53,908 nucleotides of DNA from an uncultured bacterium (GTDB taxonomy: Bacteria; Nitrospirota; Thermodesulfovibrionia; Thermodesulfovibrionales; Thermodesulfovibrionaceae), in assembly GCA_937998865.1 (NCBI GenBank), contig CALLBR010000028.1, forward strand, positions 1 through 53,908, read 5' to 3'. Below are positions 36,162 to 44,828 of this stretch, piece after piece. Below the pieces are notes generated by a model. That model did not search any database, was not told where the DNA came from, and worked only from the letters and a program-made list of their open reading frames with translations. The translations under genes were made by a program, and so were the position numbers. The stretch's first letter is position 1. Each line of letters starts with the position of its first letter.

Positions 36162-37309
36162 ATATTTATTTTAACCTGAGGGAGCAAAATTCTTGAAATG
36201 AGACTACCAAAAGCTTTTAAGTATAAAGGAGTTAAGTTAGAAGTTTTTTCTTTTCTCAGCCAAAGAGCCATGGCAAGTTCTTGTATATGAGGATTACGAT
36301 GCTTATTCAACCATTTGTCAATTCTTTTATCGTCTCCGAACATGTAATCTTGAAAATTTTTCATAATAAAAAATTGTCTACCAAATCTTTGTTCCCAAAG
36401 TTTTTCGTAAATGTTCAAATTCTTTTGTTTAATTGCTTCAGAGGCAAATTGGGCAGACTTCATGGCATAGTAGATTCCTTCAAAGGAAACAGGCATGACT
36501 GTACCCAGAGCATCACCACAGAGGATTATGTTTCCCATGTAAAAAGGTCTTTTTTCCCACTTTGGTATTTTATAGGCTCTTAATTTCATATCTGAAATAT
36601 TTGTTGAGGGAAATCTTTTCTTTATGAAATTATCAATAAAATTTTTAAGCTCCTTTGCTTTTGGAGAGCCAGTACCTATTGACAGATAATTATTTCCTGG
36701 GAAAACCCATGAATAAAAAAATGATGCATGAGTACTGCCAAACCAAAATTCGCAAGCTTCTGTTTGAAGCTCACTATTTATCTGAATTTGAGAACTTATT
36801 GTCCAAAAAAAATTAGGCTTTTTAATGCCACTTAAGGAACAAATCTTTGAATTCACTCCGTCAGCTGCAATTAAATATTTACAGATAATCTCCCTCAAAG
36901 TACCATTTTTCAACTTAACAGTAGCTTTTATACTTTTGTTTTTTTCTAAATTAACCACCTCTCCCTCAATAAGAGTGGCACCTTTTTCTGTAGCGATTTT
37001 TCTAAGAAAGGAGTCAAATTCAAATCTATTGAAGATTAATATCTCTCCCTTTTGCAATTCTACTTCAAGGGGCTCTGAATAAGGAGGAATGATGATGACT
37101 TTTTTAACTCTTCTGAATTTGAGTTTTTTTGTAATTTCATCAAGGATGCCTAAATCCTTCAACCCTGCGGAAGGAATTCCACCTCCGCAGGGCTTTTTAA
37201 ATTCTAAATTTCTTTCAATTAAGCAAGTTTCAATTCCTTCCTCTAATAAAAATTTAGCAGCAGTGGAGCCTGCTGGGCCTCCACCAACTACTAAAACTTC
37301 ATAATTCAT
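36158..37309 (-). CDS. Geranylgeranyl reductase-family FAD oxidoreductase
   Basis: A 383-residue flavoprotein: FAD-binding VVGGGPAGSTAAKFLLEEG, then the substrate-region motif KKPCGGGIPSAGL typical of geranylgeranyl/isoprenoid reductases, and GDALGTVMPVSFEGIYYAM in the second FAD motif. Members saturate double bonds in isoprenoid chains of quinones or lipids; a menaquinone side-chain reductase is a reasonable guess. It sits between usp and tonB. Confidence 0.88.
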   Translation of the reverse strand: MNYEVLVVGGGPAGSTAAKFLLEEGIETCLIERNLEFKKPCGGGIPSAGLKDLGILDEITKKLKFRRVKKVIIIPPYSEPLEVELQKGEILIFNRFEFDSFLRKIATEKGATLIEGEVVNLEKNKSIKATVKLKNGTLREIICKYLIAADGVNSKICSLSGIKKPNFFWTISSQIQINSELQTEACEFWFGSTHASFFYSWVFPGNNYLSIGTGSPKAKELKNFIDNFIKKRFPSTNISDMKLRAYKIPKWEKRPFYMGNIILCGDALGTVMPVSFEGIYYAMKSAQFASEAIKQKNLNIYEKLWEQRFGRQFFIMKNFQDYMFGDDKRIDKWLNKHRNPHIQELAMALWLRKEKTSNLTPLYLKAFGSLISRILLPQVKINM

Positions 37310-37316
37310 TTCATTT

Positions 37317-37757
37317 TTATTTTTTAGTTACTACCAAAACAGGACAAGGTGCATTTCTTATAACTCTTTGAGTAGTGCTACCGACGAAAAATCTCTCTAC
37401 GCCACTTCTTGGTAATGTTCCAATAATAATTAAATCTACGTTATTTTCATTAGCAAACTTAATTATTTCTTCATAAGGTATTCCTCTTTTTACAACTGTA
37501 TCCACTTCTTGCAATCCTTCGCGAAGGTCTATACCAAAAGATTGGAGATTTCTTTTTGCATGATTTTCTAAATCCTGGTAAAGCTCAGTTATGGAAGGAT
37601 GGGGGATGTGGAGGTTTGATGCTTTTTCAATATCGTAAATTACATGCATCATGACAAGTTTTGCATTAAACATTTTTGCTAAATCTACAGCATAGGACAT
37701 GGCATAAAGAGATTCGTCTGAAAAATCTGTAGGTAATAAAATTTTTTTAAACTTCAT
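37317..37757 (-). CDS. Universal stress protein
   Basis: A 146-residue single-domain Usp: KKILLPTDFSDESLYAMSYAVDLA at the start and the ATP-binding end DLIIIGTLPRSGVERFFVGSTTQRVIRNAPCPVLVV, which has the G-x-x-x-x-G-x8-G-S pattern in slightly altered form. AGGAGG precedes its ATG. It overlaps coaX by 11 bases. Confidence 0.93.
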   Translation of the reverse strand: MKFKKILLPTDFSDESLYAMSYAVDLAKMFNAKLVMMHVIYDIEKASNLHIPHPSITELYQDLENHAKRNLQSFGIDLREGLQEVDTVVKRGIPYEEIIKFANENNVDLIIIGTLPRSGVERFFVGSTTQRVIRNAPCPVLVVTKK

Positions 37758-38514
37758 AGTTACCTCCTAATTTTTTAATGTTTTTTAAGTATATCAATCT
37801 CATGCCTTCAATTACAAGATATGGATTTAAAAAGTGAGGATAACTTAAATATTTTGATAATAAATGAGCATTACCTCCTGTCAGTACAATACTCAGTTTC
37901 TGCTGAAGGTATTCTTCAATTTTTTTAACTATTCCTTCCACTGCAAAAACGGTTCCCCAAACTACACCACTCTTAATTGAAGATAAGGTGTCTGTTCCTA
38001 AAATTGACTCAGGAGAGTTAATCTCCACAATTGGTAACTGAGCTGTTTTTTCCTTTAGACACTCACTCATTATCTTTAGTCCCGGCATTATTGTTCCTCC
38101 GAGAATTTCTCCTTTATTTGACAAAATTGTAATTGTGGTAGCAGTACCTGCGTCAACAATGGCTAAATTTTTCTTATATTTTTCATAGGCTGCAACTGAG
38201 CAAGTAAGCCTGTCAGCACCAAATTTTTCAGGATTTTTAACTTTAATATTAAGTCCAGTTATAAGAGTATGATTGATGAGGAGGATATTCTTAAAAAAAG
38301 ATTCATAATTTCTTATAAAATTTTCAGAAAGTTGTGGAACCACCGAGCAAATTATACATTCAGCTTCTCTGAAGGGGGATAATATGCTCTTTAATTCTTT
38401 CCAATTTATTTTTTCTTTTGGCGATTCAAGTATTAAGGAGAAATTATCTATTTTAGGATCTTGGAAAAAAGCAATCTGTGCTGTTGAATTTCCTACCTTA
38501 ATAGCAACTAACAT
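37747..38514 (-). CDS. coaX: Type III pantothenate kinase
   Basis: A 255-residue CoaX, the first enzyme of coenzyme A synthesis. Motifs: VAIKVGNSTAQIAFF (phosphate-1; IKVGNS where DIGNT is usual), KFGADRLTCSVAAYEKY, AIVDAGTATTITIL and GGTIMPGL. Position 5 is Ala-Ile-Lys instead of Asp-Ile-Gly, so the metal-binding Asp of the DxGNT motif looks replaced by Lys. The gene starts one base after the birA stop; birA-coaX pairing is widespread. Confidence 0.92.
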   Translation of the reverse strand: MLVAIKVGNSTAQIAFFQDPKIDNFSLILESPKEKINWKELKSILSPFREAECIICSVVPQLSENFIRNYESFFKNILLINHTLITGLNIKVKNPEKFGADRLTCSVAAYEKYKKNLAIVDAGTATTITILSNKGEILGGTIMPGLKIMSECLKEKTAQLPIVEINSPESILGTDTLSSIKSGVVWGTVFAVEGIVKKIEEYLQQKLSIVLTGGNAHLLSKYLSYPHFLNPYLVIEGMRLIYLKNIKKLGGNYEV

Positions 38515-39315
38515 TTATTTTGCTCTAAGAAGTGTAACATCTCCAGCACTTATTTTTTCATATTTTCCATCTTGCAGTTTAACTATCAATCTTCCTTCTT
38601 CATCTATGGCTTCTGCTAATCCCACTAATTCTCTGTAATTAAGAATAATTTTTACTTGCTTTCCAATAGTTCCACTTAAGGCCATCCATCGATCAATTAT
38701 TGTTTTTCGGTTTTTCTTTTCAAGTAATTGATACCATTTGTCAAATTCTTTGATTATTTCTGCTATCAGCAAAGCTCTTGAGAATTCTTCTCCCTTACAT
38801 AGTCTTAATGAGGTAGCAATTTCTTTGATTTCTTCAGGTATGTCATTTTCTGTCATGTTAATATTTAATCCTATACCAACAACTGCAGCTTTTATTTTTT
38901 CTCCCTCAATTTTCATTTCTGTTAGAATTCCACCAATTTTTTTATGATCTATTAACATATCATTTGGCCATTTTATTAACACAGGAATTTCACTGTATCT
39001 TCTAAGAGCAGTGGTGCAAGCAACTACACTTGTTAAGGTAATCAAAGTGGCGTATTTAGGAGTAATATTAGGACGCAGGGCAAAGCTCATATATATATTT
39101 TTACCAGCTGGTGAAATCCAGCTTCTCCCTAATCTTCCTTTTCCTTTGGTTTGTCTATCTGCTATTACTACTGTACCAGTTGGATAACCCTCTTTAAGAA
39201 GTTCATAAGCTATGGTGTTAGTTGATTCTACTTCATCATATACCACTATTTCCTTGCCAATTTCAGTTACATTGGAGAAAATTAATTTTTTTATCTCTTC
39301 TGCAGTAAATTCCAT
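38515..39315 (-). CDS. birA: Biotin-[acetyl-CoA-carboxylase] ligase
   Basis: A 266-residue ligase that attaches biotin to carrier proteins. Motifs: GKGRLGRSWISPAGKNIYMS (biotinyl-AMP site), IKWPNDMLIDHKKIGGILTEM and GIGLNINM, then a C-terminal SH3-like domain. There is no N-terminal helix-turn-helix, so it is not the repressor type. coaX starts directly after its stop. Confidence 0.95.
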   Translation of the reverse strand: MEFTAEEIKKLIFSNVTEIGKEIVVYDEVESTNTIAYELLKEGYPTGTVVIADRQTKGKGRLGRSWISPAGKNIYMSFALRPNITPKYATLITLTSVVACTTALRRYSEIPVLIKWPNDMLIDHKKIGGILTEMKIEGEKIKAAVVGIGLNINMTENDIPEEIKEIATSLRLCKGEEFSRALLIAEIIKEFDKWYQLLEKKNRKTIIDRWMALSGTIGKQVKIILNYRELVGLAEAIDEEGRLIVKLQDGKYEKISAGDVTLLRAK

Positions 39316-39319
39316 AAAA

Positions 39320-39940
39320 TTACCTCTCTTCCTTTAGAATAATTACTTCAATTTTGCCTTTTAGTTTTTCTGAAAAATGTAATGCATCTTTTTGTTCACC
39401 CACAATACTTCCATAATGCATAGGAATGGCTATCTTAGGCATAATGTCTAGGGCTGCCTGCACAGCCTCATCAGCTGTCATTACGTAAGTGCCAGATACA
39501 GGTAGAAGGGCTATATCTATATCCTTAAAGGATTTCATTTCAGGAATATAATCTGTATCGCCAGCTATGTAAATTCTCTTGCCAGATACTTTAAAAATGT
39601 AACCTAACCATCCCTTTTCTTTGGGATGAAAATTTTTATTTACATTATAAGCTGGAACAGCTTCTATTTCTATGCCCTCTACATTGATTTTGTCACCTAC
39701 TTTTACTACTACTTCTTTTGCTTTCATTTTACCAGCACAGTCTGATGGTAAGACTAAGGTCGTGTTCGGTCCTAAAAGTTTTTGGATATCATCAGGACTA
39801 AAATGATCAAAATGATCATGAGTGATGAGAATTATGTCTGCTTTATCAGGCTTTGAGATTTTGAAAGGGTCTGTGTAAATGATTTTTTCCCCTATAATCT
39901 TAAAAGTGTCATGACCAAGCCATTTAATATTTTCAATCAT
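39320..39940 (-). CDS. UlaG-like metallo-beta-lactamase-fold hydrolase
   Basis: A 206-residue MBL-fold protein: WLGHDTFKI at the start, the metal motif THDHFDHFS, then IAGDTDYIPEM and PMHYGSI carrying the remaining ligands. This short form is the UPF0173/UlaG-like group of metal-dependent hydrolases with poorly defined substrates. AGGAGGTG precedes the ATG. It is the first gene of the minus-strand run that goes on to birA, coaX, usp, the reductase and tonB. Confidence 0.88.
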   Translation of the reverse strand: MIENIKWLGHDTFKIIGEKIIYTDPFKISKPDKADIILITHDHFDHFSPDDIQKLLGPNTTLVLPSDCAGKMKAKEVVVKVGDKINVEGIEIEAVPAYNVNKNFHPKEKGWLGYIFKVSGKRIYIAGDTDYIPEMKSFKDIDIALLPVSGTYVMTADEAVQAALDIMPKIAIPMHYGSIVGEQKDALHFSEKLKGKIEVIILKEER

Positions 39941-40002
39941 TTTGCACCTCCTAAATAAAATGTTTCATTATATAATACTAAATTTTAGAACAACTTAACA
40001 AT

Positions 40003-40029
40003 TTGACTTTTTTTAAAATTTTTTATTAG
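40003..40029 (+). promoter_or_regulatory. Candidate promoter of tRNA-Pro
   Basis: TTGACT at 40003-40008 and TATTAG at 40024-40029 with a 15-base spacer, ending 13 bases before the mature tRNA. The spacer is short, so confidence is modest. Confidence 0.4.
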
Positions 40030-40042
40030 AGTAAAAAGTTAT

Positions 40043-40117
40043 CGGGGCGTAGCGCAGACTGGTTAGCGCACCTGCCTTGGGAGCAGGGGGTCGGTGGTTC
40101 AAATCCACTCGCCCCGA
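40043..40117 (+). tRNA. tRNA-Pro (anticodon TGG)
   Basis: A full cloverleaf: acceptor stem CGGGGCG (40043-40049) pairs with CGCCCCG (40110-40116), discriminator A at 40117; anticodon stem CCTGC/GCAGG with loop CTTGGGA and anticodon TGG at 40078-40080; T-loop GGTTCAAATCC. No CCA is encoded. A run of eight T follows at once and may end the transcript. Confidence 0.97.
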
Positions 40118-40238
40118 TTTTTTTTAGTTTTTCAGGAAAACATCAATTCAAAATTTTTATAAATCCAAATAACAGGCTTGTCAAATCATTATAATTTGTG
40201 ATTTAATATATAAGTTAATAAAACCGAGGAGGAAGATA

Positions 40239-42131
40239 ATTAAGCTAAAAAAAGAAGGCAAAGTTATTGATTTAACTCCTGAAAATATAGAGGCTTTACT
40301 AAAGGACAATGAAGTTGTAGCAATAAAGGTAAAGGATCAATTAAAAGATCTCTCTTATTTATATTCCATTAATGACAATAATGAAGAAGTAGAATTAATT
40401 ACTATCAATTCTCCTGAAGGCATTGAAATTCTAAGACATTCAACAGCTCATATAATGGCACATGCCGTTAAAGAGTTATTTCCCCAAGTAAAAGTCACAA
40501 TAGGTCCTTCTATTGAAAACGGATTTTACTATGATTTTGATAAAGAAGAGCCTTTCACTGATGAGGATTTAAAAAAGATTGAGAAAAAAATGCAAGAAAT
40601 AATAAAGTCAAAAACTCCCTTTACAAGAAAGGAAATTTCAAAAGAGGAAGCTATTAAACTTTTTGATTCTATAGGTGAAACTTACAAAGTGGAGATACTC
40701 AGAGAAATAGAGGAAGATAAAGTATCCCTCTATGAAGAAGGCGGATTCATAGATCTATGTAGAGGTCCCCATATTCCTCACACAGGTATGGTAAAAGCTT
40801 TCAAAATCCTAAGTGTAGCAGGTGCTTACTGGAGAGGCGATGAGAGAAATAAAATGCTTCAAAGAATTTATGGCACTGCATTCCCTACAAAAGAAGAACT
40901 TGATGCCTATCTTAATTTTCTTGAGGAGGTTAAAAAAAGAGACCACAGAAGATTGGGAAAAAAGCTCAAATTATTTGAAATAAGCGAAGAAATAGGCCCA
41001 GGATTGATTATTTGGTTGCCAAATGGAGCGATAATAAGAAAAGTAATAGAAGATTTCTGGAAAGAGGAGCATATAAAGGGTGGCTATCAACTTCTCTATA
41101 CTCCTCATATTGCGAAGCTTGATTTATGGAATAAAAGCGGGCATCTTGATTTTTATAGAGAAAACATGTTTTCACCTATGCAAATAGATGATGTGGCTTA
41201 TCAACTTAAGCCCATGAATTGCCCTTTTCATATTCAGGTTTATAAATCAGAAATTCGTAGTTATAGAGACTTGCCTCTTAGATTTGCAGAGCTTGGCACA
41301 GTATACAGATATGAAAGATCTGGAGTTTTGCATGGTCTCCTAAGAGTAAGAGGTTTTACTCAGGATGATGCCCATATTTTTTGCACTGAAGAGAATCTTG
41401 AAGAAGAAATTCAGAAAGTTCTTGATTTTACTATTTTTATCCTCTCTACCTTCGGATTTAAGGATTACGAAATTTATATTTCTACAAGGCCTGAGAAATT
41501 TGTAGGAACTGAAGAGAATTGGATAAGAGCAACTAATGCTTTAGAGAGAGCCCTTAAATTAAGGAATTTAGATTATCAAATAGATCCTGGAGAGGGAGTC
41601 TTTTATGGACCAAAAATAGACATAAAGATAAAAGATGTTTTAAAAAGAGCTTGGCAATGTAGCACTATTCAGGTGGACTTTAATATTCCTGAGAGATTCC
41701 ATATTACTTATAGAGGGAAAGATGGTTTAGAACACCGACCAATTATGATCCACAGAGCATTGATGGGTTCATTAGAGAGATTTATAGGTGTTTTGATCGA
41801 ACATTATGCTGGGGAATTTCCTACTTGGCTTGCTCCTGTGCAAGTTTTAGTTATGACCATATCAGAAAAACATGTAAATTATGCCTACAAAGTCTATGAG
41901 AGTTTCTTAAGAAGTGGAATTAGGGCACAACTTAACATAGAAAATGAGAAAATAGGTTATAAAATTAGACAAGCTACTTTAGAAAAGGTTCCTTATATGG
42001 TAATAATTGGTGATAAAGAGATGAATTCTAATAAAATTACTGTAAGGCGGAGAGATGGTGAAAATTTAGAATCCATAGATTTAGAAAATTTCCTTAGCTT
42101 TATAGATAAGGAAATAAAAGAAAAAAACTAA
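40239..42131 (+). CDS. thrS: Threonyl-tRNA synthetase, probable ATT start
   Basis: ThrRS of 630 residues if read from the ATT at 40239. Domains: N-terminal TGS ([16 protein letters not shown]), the editing domain with [11 protein letters not shown] and RGPHIPHTG, class II catalytic motifs ([34 protein letters not shown]) and the anticodon-binding domain. Between the in-frame stop at 40170 and Met at 40455 there is no ATG, GTG or TTG, yet this part encodes the conserved TGS and editing region. GAGGAGG ends 6 bases before ATT 40239, which makes it the likely start. Starting at 40455 would remove the TGS domain and the first histidine motif. First gene of thrS-infC-rpmI-rpmH. Confidence 0.94.
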   Translation: MKLKKEGKVIDLTPENIEALLKDNEVVAIKVKDQLKDLSYLYSINDNNEEVELITINSPEGIEILRHSTAHIMAHAVKELFPQVKVTIGPSIENGFYYDFDKEEPFTDEDLKKIEKKMQEIIKSKTPFTRKEISKEEAIKLFDSIGETYKVEILREIEEDKVSLYEEGGFIDLCRGPHIPHTGMVKAFKILSVAGAYWRGDERNKMLQRIYGTAFPTKEELDAYLNFLEEVKKRDHRRLGKKLKLFEISEEIGPGLIIWLPNGAIIRKVIEDFWKEEHIKGGYQLLYTPHIAKLDLWNKSGHLDFYRENMFSPMQIDDVAYQLKPMNCPFHIQVYKSEIRSYRDLPLRFAELGTVYRYERSGVLHGLLRVRGFTQDDAHIFCTEENLEEEIQKVLDFTIFILSTFGFKDYEIYISTRPEKFVGTEENWIRATNALERALKLRNLDYQIDPGEGVFYGPKIDIKIKDVLKRAWQCSTIQVDFNIPERFHITYRGKDGLEHRPIMIHRALMGSLERFIGVLIEHYAGEFPTWLAPVQVLVMTISEKHVNYAYKVYESFLRSGIRAQLNIENEKIGYKIRQATLEKVPYMVIIGDKEMNSNKITVRRRDGENLESIDLENFLSFIDKEIKEKN

Positions 42132-42148
42132 AGTAAGGAGGTGCTCAA

Positions 42149-42655
42149 ATAGCAACAAAAGAAACAAGAATTAATGAAGCTATTAAGGCAAAAGAGGTTA
42201 GATTAGTAGATGAGAATGGAAAACAAATGGGAGTAGTTAGCCTAAAAGAAGCAATAAACATAGCAAGAGAGAGAGGATATGACCTTGTAGAAGTAGCACC
42301 AAATGCAAATCCGCCTGTATGTAAAATAATGGACTACGGAAAATACAAATATCAACTTGAAAAAAAGTCAACCTCTAAGAAAACACCTACAGTAAAAGAA
42401 ATCAAGATAAGACCTCAGATTTCAGATCATGATCTTCAATTAAAAGTAAAGCACATTAAAAGATTTATTCAAGAGGGTGATAAAACAAGGATAACTTTAT
42501 TTTTTAGAGGAAGAGAAATAGTCCATCAAGAACTTGGCATTAAAGTATTCGATAAAATAAAGGCTCTTCTTATCGGATTCCCTCACAAAATTGAACAAGA
42601 ACCTCGTCTTGAGGGAAACAACATGAGCATGATTATCGCTCCGGGAAAAGATTGA
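42149..42655 (+). CDS. infC: Translation initiation factor IF-3, probable ATA start
   Basis: IF-3 of 168 residues when read from the ATA at 42149. After the start it reads ATKETRINEAIKAKEVRLVD, the normal N-terminal domain; the C-terminal domain has VKEIKIRPQISDHDLQLKVKH. An in-frame TAA lies at 42134, and the only codons between it and the conserved region are GGA GGT GCT CAA ATA, so no ATG, GTG or TTG is available. AAGGAGGTG ends 5 bases before ATA. In E. coli infC uses ATT and IF-3 represses its own translation by rejecting that codon; the same logic fits here. The next Met (42227) would cut off 26 conserved residues. Confidence 0.94.
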   Translation: MATKETRINEAIKAKEVRLVDENGKQMGVVSLKEAINIARERGYDLVEVAPNANPPVCKIMDYGKYKYQLEKKSTSKKTPTVKEIKIRPQISDHDLQLKVKHIKRFIQEGDKTRITLFFRGREIVHQELGIKVFDKIKALLIGFPHKIEQEPRLEGNNMSMIIAPGKD

Positions 42656-42714
42656 TTAAATTTTCCTTTTTATTTTAAAATAAATGTCTAAATTTTTAGA
42701 GGAGGAGATTAATT

Positions 42715-42915
42715 ATGCCAAAACTCAAAACTCACAGAGGTGCCTCAAAAAGGTTTAAAGTTACAGCGACAGGAAAGATTCTAAGAAGAAGAGCAAACAA
42801 AAGTCATCTTCTTACTGGCAAGCCTTCTAAAAGAACAAGGAATTTAAGAAAAGCAGCTTTAGTTGATGAAACCATGTACAAGGCAATCAAATCTCTTATA
42901 CCTTATAAATTTTAG
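42715..42915 (+). CDS. rpmI: Ribosomal protein bL35
   Basis: A 66-residue L35: [20 protein letters not shown], then [21 protein letters not shown]. It follows infC after 59 bases and has GAGGAGGAG before its ATG. rplT, its usual follower, is not there; rpmH comes next. Confidence 0.97.
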   Translation: MPKLKTHRGASKRFKVTATGKILRRRANKSHLLTGKPSKRTRNLRKAALVDETMYKAIKSLIPYKF

Positions 42916-42926
42916 AGGAGGTAAAA

Positions 42927-43067
42927 GTGGGAGCTTATACAACTTACCATCCTCATAAATTAAAAAAGAAAAGAACTCATGGGTTCTTGAAACGAATGAG
43001 TACTCCAGGTGGCAGGAGAGTAATCAAAAGGAGAAGAGCTAAAGGTAGATGGAGATTAACACCATAA
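42927..43067 (+). CDS. rpmH: Ribosomal protein bL34
   Basis: A 46-residue L34, too short for a simple length cut-off. [19 protein letters not shown] and [12 protein letters not shown] are the defining blocks. It starts with GTG at 42927 behind GAGGAGG, only 11 bases after rpmI. The N-terminus ([12 protein letters not shown]) departs from the common KRTYQPSK. Its last 19 bases overlap yidD. In most genomes rnpA lies here; it is absent. Confidence 0.95.
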   Translation: MGAYTTYHPHKLKKKRTHGFLKRMSTPGGRRVIKRRRAKGRWRLTP

Positions 43068-43273
43068 TATCTAATTTTTCTCTGCTCTTAATAAGAATTT
43101 ATAGGAGGTTTATTTCTCCATTGATGCCTCCGGCATGTAGATTTTATCCCAGCTGTTCACAGTATGCAGAAGAGGCTATAAAAAAATATGGTTTAAAGGG
43201 TATTTTTTTAGCCATAAAGAGAATACTTAAATGTCATCCTTTACATCCAGGAGGATATGATCCTTTAAGGTGA
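43049..43273 (+). CDS. yidD: Membrane protein insertion efficiency factor YidD
   Basis: A 74-residue YidD with [34 protein letters not shown] and the ending [13 protein letters not shown]; three conserved cysteines. It assists YidC-dependent insertion at the inner membrane through an amphipathic helix. Its ATG lies inside rpmH and yidC follows 4 bases after its stop. Confidence 0.94.
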   Translation: MEINTIISNFSLLLIRIYRRFISPLMPPACRFYPSCSQYAEEAIKKYGLKGIFLAIKRILKCHPLHPGGYDPLR

Positions 43274-43277
43274 GAAT

Positions 43278-44828
43278 ATGGAAAACAATGGTTTGAGAGC
43301 AATTTTAGCAGTAATTTTAAGTATGTTAATACTTTTTGGAAGTCAATATATCTTTACAAAATATTTCCAAAATCCAGAGAAGCTTTCTCAGAAGGAGACT
43401 AATACATTGCCTCCTCAAGAACAGAAGCCAACAGAAACACTTCCAGCAAAATTACCTTTAACTAAGAAAGAAGAAACCAAAAAAGACATTAAAGATATAA
43501 AGTACAGAGAAATAGAGATTGAAAATGAAGTATTCAAGGCAACTTTATCCAATGAAGGTGCTACTATAAAAAAAGTTGAGCTAAAGAGATACAAAGATAA
43601 AAAGGGATTCCCCATCCTTCTTACCTCCACTGAAGTGGCTCCTCTTTCCATATATAAGGACAAAAATTTAGATTTTTCTAAGCTTATTTTCACTGTGGAA
43701 GGACCAGAGACTAACTTTAGTAATTCGGAGAAAGTGAATATTACCTTTAAATACAGCGATGGAGAACTTTCAATCAAAAGGGTATTAACTTTCCATAAAA
43801 GAGATTATTACATAGATGTCAACGAGGAAGTTTCTGGGATAGGAAATTACTATGTAACTTTAGGTAAAGATTTTGGAATTTTTGATAAAGAAGATACCTC
43901 CCATTGGGGACCTGTAATATTAAAGGAAGCAGAAAGAATTGAGTTAAAGCCAAGTAAAATAAAAGAATCTCAACAATACAAGGAAGGCATAAAGTGGATT
44001 GCACAGGAAGACAAGTATTTTTTCTCTGCCATAGTTCCTCTGACGAAAGCAAATCAATATGTGATATCACCTATGAATGGCAATGCTCTCATTTTTGTAG
44101 ATTTTAATGAGGGGCAAAATCAATATAAGTTATTCGTCAGTCCGAAGGAATATGATTACCTTAAGAAGTTTAATCTTGGACTTGAGCATATTATAGATTT
44201 TGGCTTTTTCTCAATTATAGCTCGTCCCCTATTTTGGTTTTTAAAACTTCTATATAGTCTAACCCATAATTATGGTATTGCCATTATAATCCTTACAATT
44301 ATTGTAAGAATTCCTTTTATTCCACTTGTTAATCGGGGACAAAAGTCTATGCAGAAACTTAGTGAACTTCAACCTAAGCTTATGAAGTTAAGAGAACAAT
44401 ACAAAAATGATCCTCAGAGACTTCAAAAGGAAATGATGGAACTTTACAGAAAATATAAAATTAATCCTATGGGAGGATGTCTACCCATTTTACTTCAAAT
44501 TCCTGTATTCTTTGCTCTATATCAAATATTAACCATAGCAATTGAATTAAGACAGGCACCCTTCATGCTATGGATTCAGGATCTTTCAGCAAAGGATCCC
44601 TACTATGTTTTACCAATTCTTATGGGTGCCACTATGTTAATACAGCAAAAAATGACTCCCTCTACCATGGACTCCACTCAGCAAAAGATTATGTTACTAA
44701 TGCCTGTAGTATTTACTTTCATTTTCCTTTCTTTTCCCTCTGGATTGGTTCTCTATTGGTTGGTTAATAATGTTTTTGGAATCATCCAGCAATTTTATAT
44801 TAATCAGAAGACTAAAAAGTCTGTGTGA
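43278..44828 (+). CDS. yidC: Membrane protein insertase YidC/Oxa1
   Basis: A 516-residue YidC: an N-terminal membrane helix (about 8-28), a large periplasmic beta-domain (about 60-300) of Gram-negative type, then the conserved five-helix Oxa1 core with RGQKSMQKLSELQPKLMKLR, MELYRKYKINPMGGCLPILLQIPVFFALY and FPSGLVLYWLVNN. It inserts proteins into the inner membrane with or without Sec. AAGGTGAG precedes ATG. The stop overlaps the GTG of mnmE. Confidence 0.96.
   Translation: MENNGLRAILAVILSMLILFGSQYIFTKYFQNPEKLSQKETNTLPPQEQKPTETLPAKLPLTKKEETKKDIKDIKYREIEIENEVFKATLSNEGATIKKVELKRYKDKKGFPILLTSTEVAPLSIYKDKNLDFSKLIFTVEGPETNFSNSEKVNITFKYSDGELSIKRVLTFHKRDYYIDVNEEVSGIGNYYVTLGKDFGIFDKEDTSHWGPVILKEAERIELKPSKIKESQQYKEGIKWIAQEDKYFFSAIVPLTKANQYVISPMNGNALIFVDFNEGQNQYKLFVSPKEYDYLKKFNLGLEHIIDFGFFSIIARPLFWFLKLLYSLTHNYGIAIIILTIIVRIPFIPLVNRGQKSMQKLSELQPKLMKLREQYKNDPQRLQKEMMELYRKYKINPMGGCLPILLQIPVFFALYQILTIAIELRQAPFMLWIQDLSAKDPYYVLPILMGATMLIQQKMTPSTMDSTQQKIMLLMPVVFTFIFLSFPSGLVLYWLVNNVFGIIQQFYINQKTKKSV

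Noticed and set aside
40455-42131. Short thrS beginning at the first ATG
   Set aside because: It would lose the TGS domain and part of the editing site although their sequence is present and in frame with a good ribosome-binding site.
42916-43067. rplT expected after rpmI
   Set aside because: The encoded product has the KKKRTHGF...RRRAKGR blocks of L34 and is much too short for L20.
43415-43777. 120-codon minus-strand frame inside yidC
   Set aside because: Antisense shadow of the periplasmic domain; no supporting signals.
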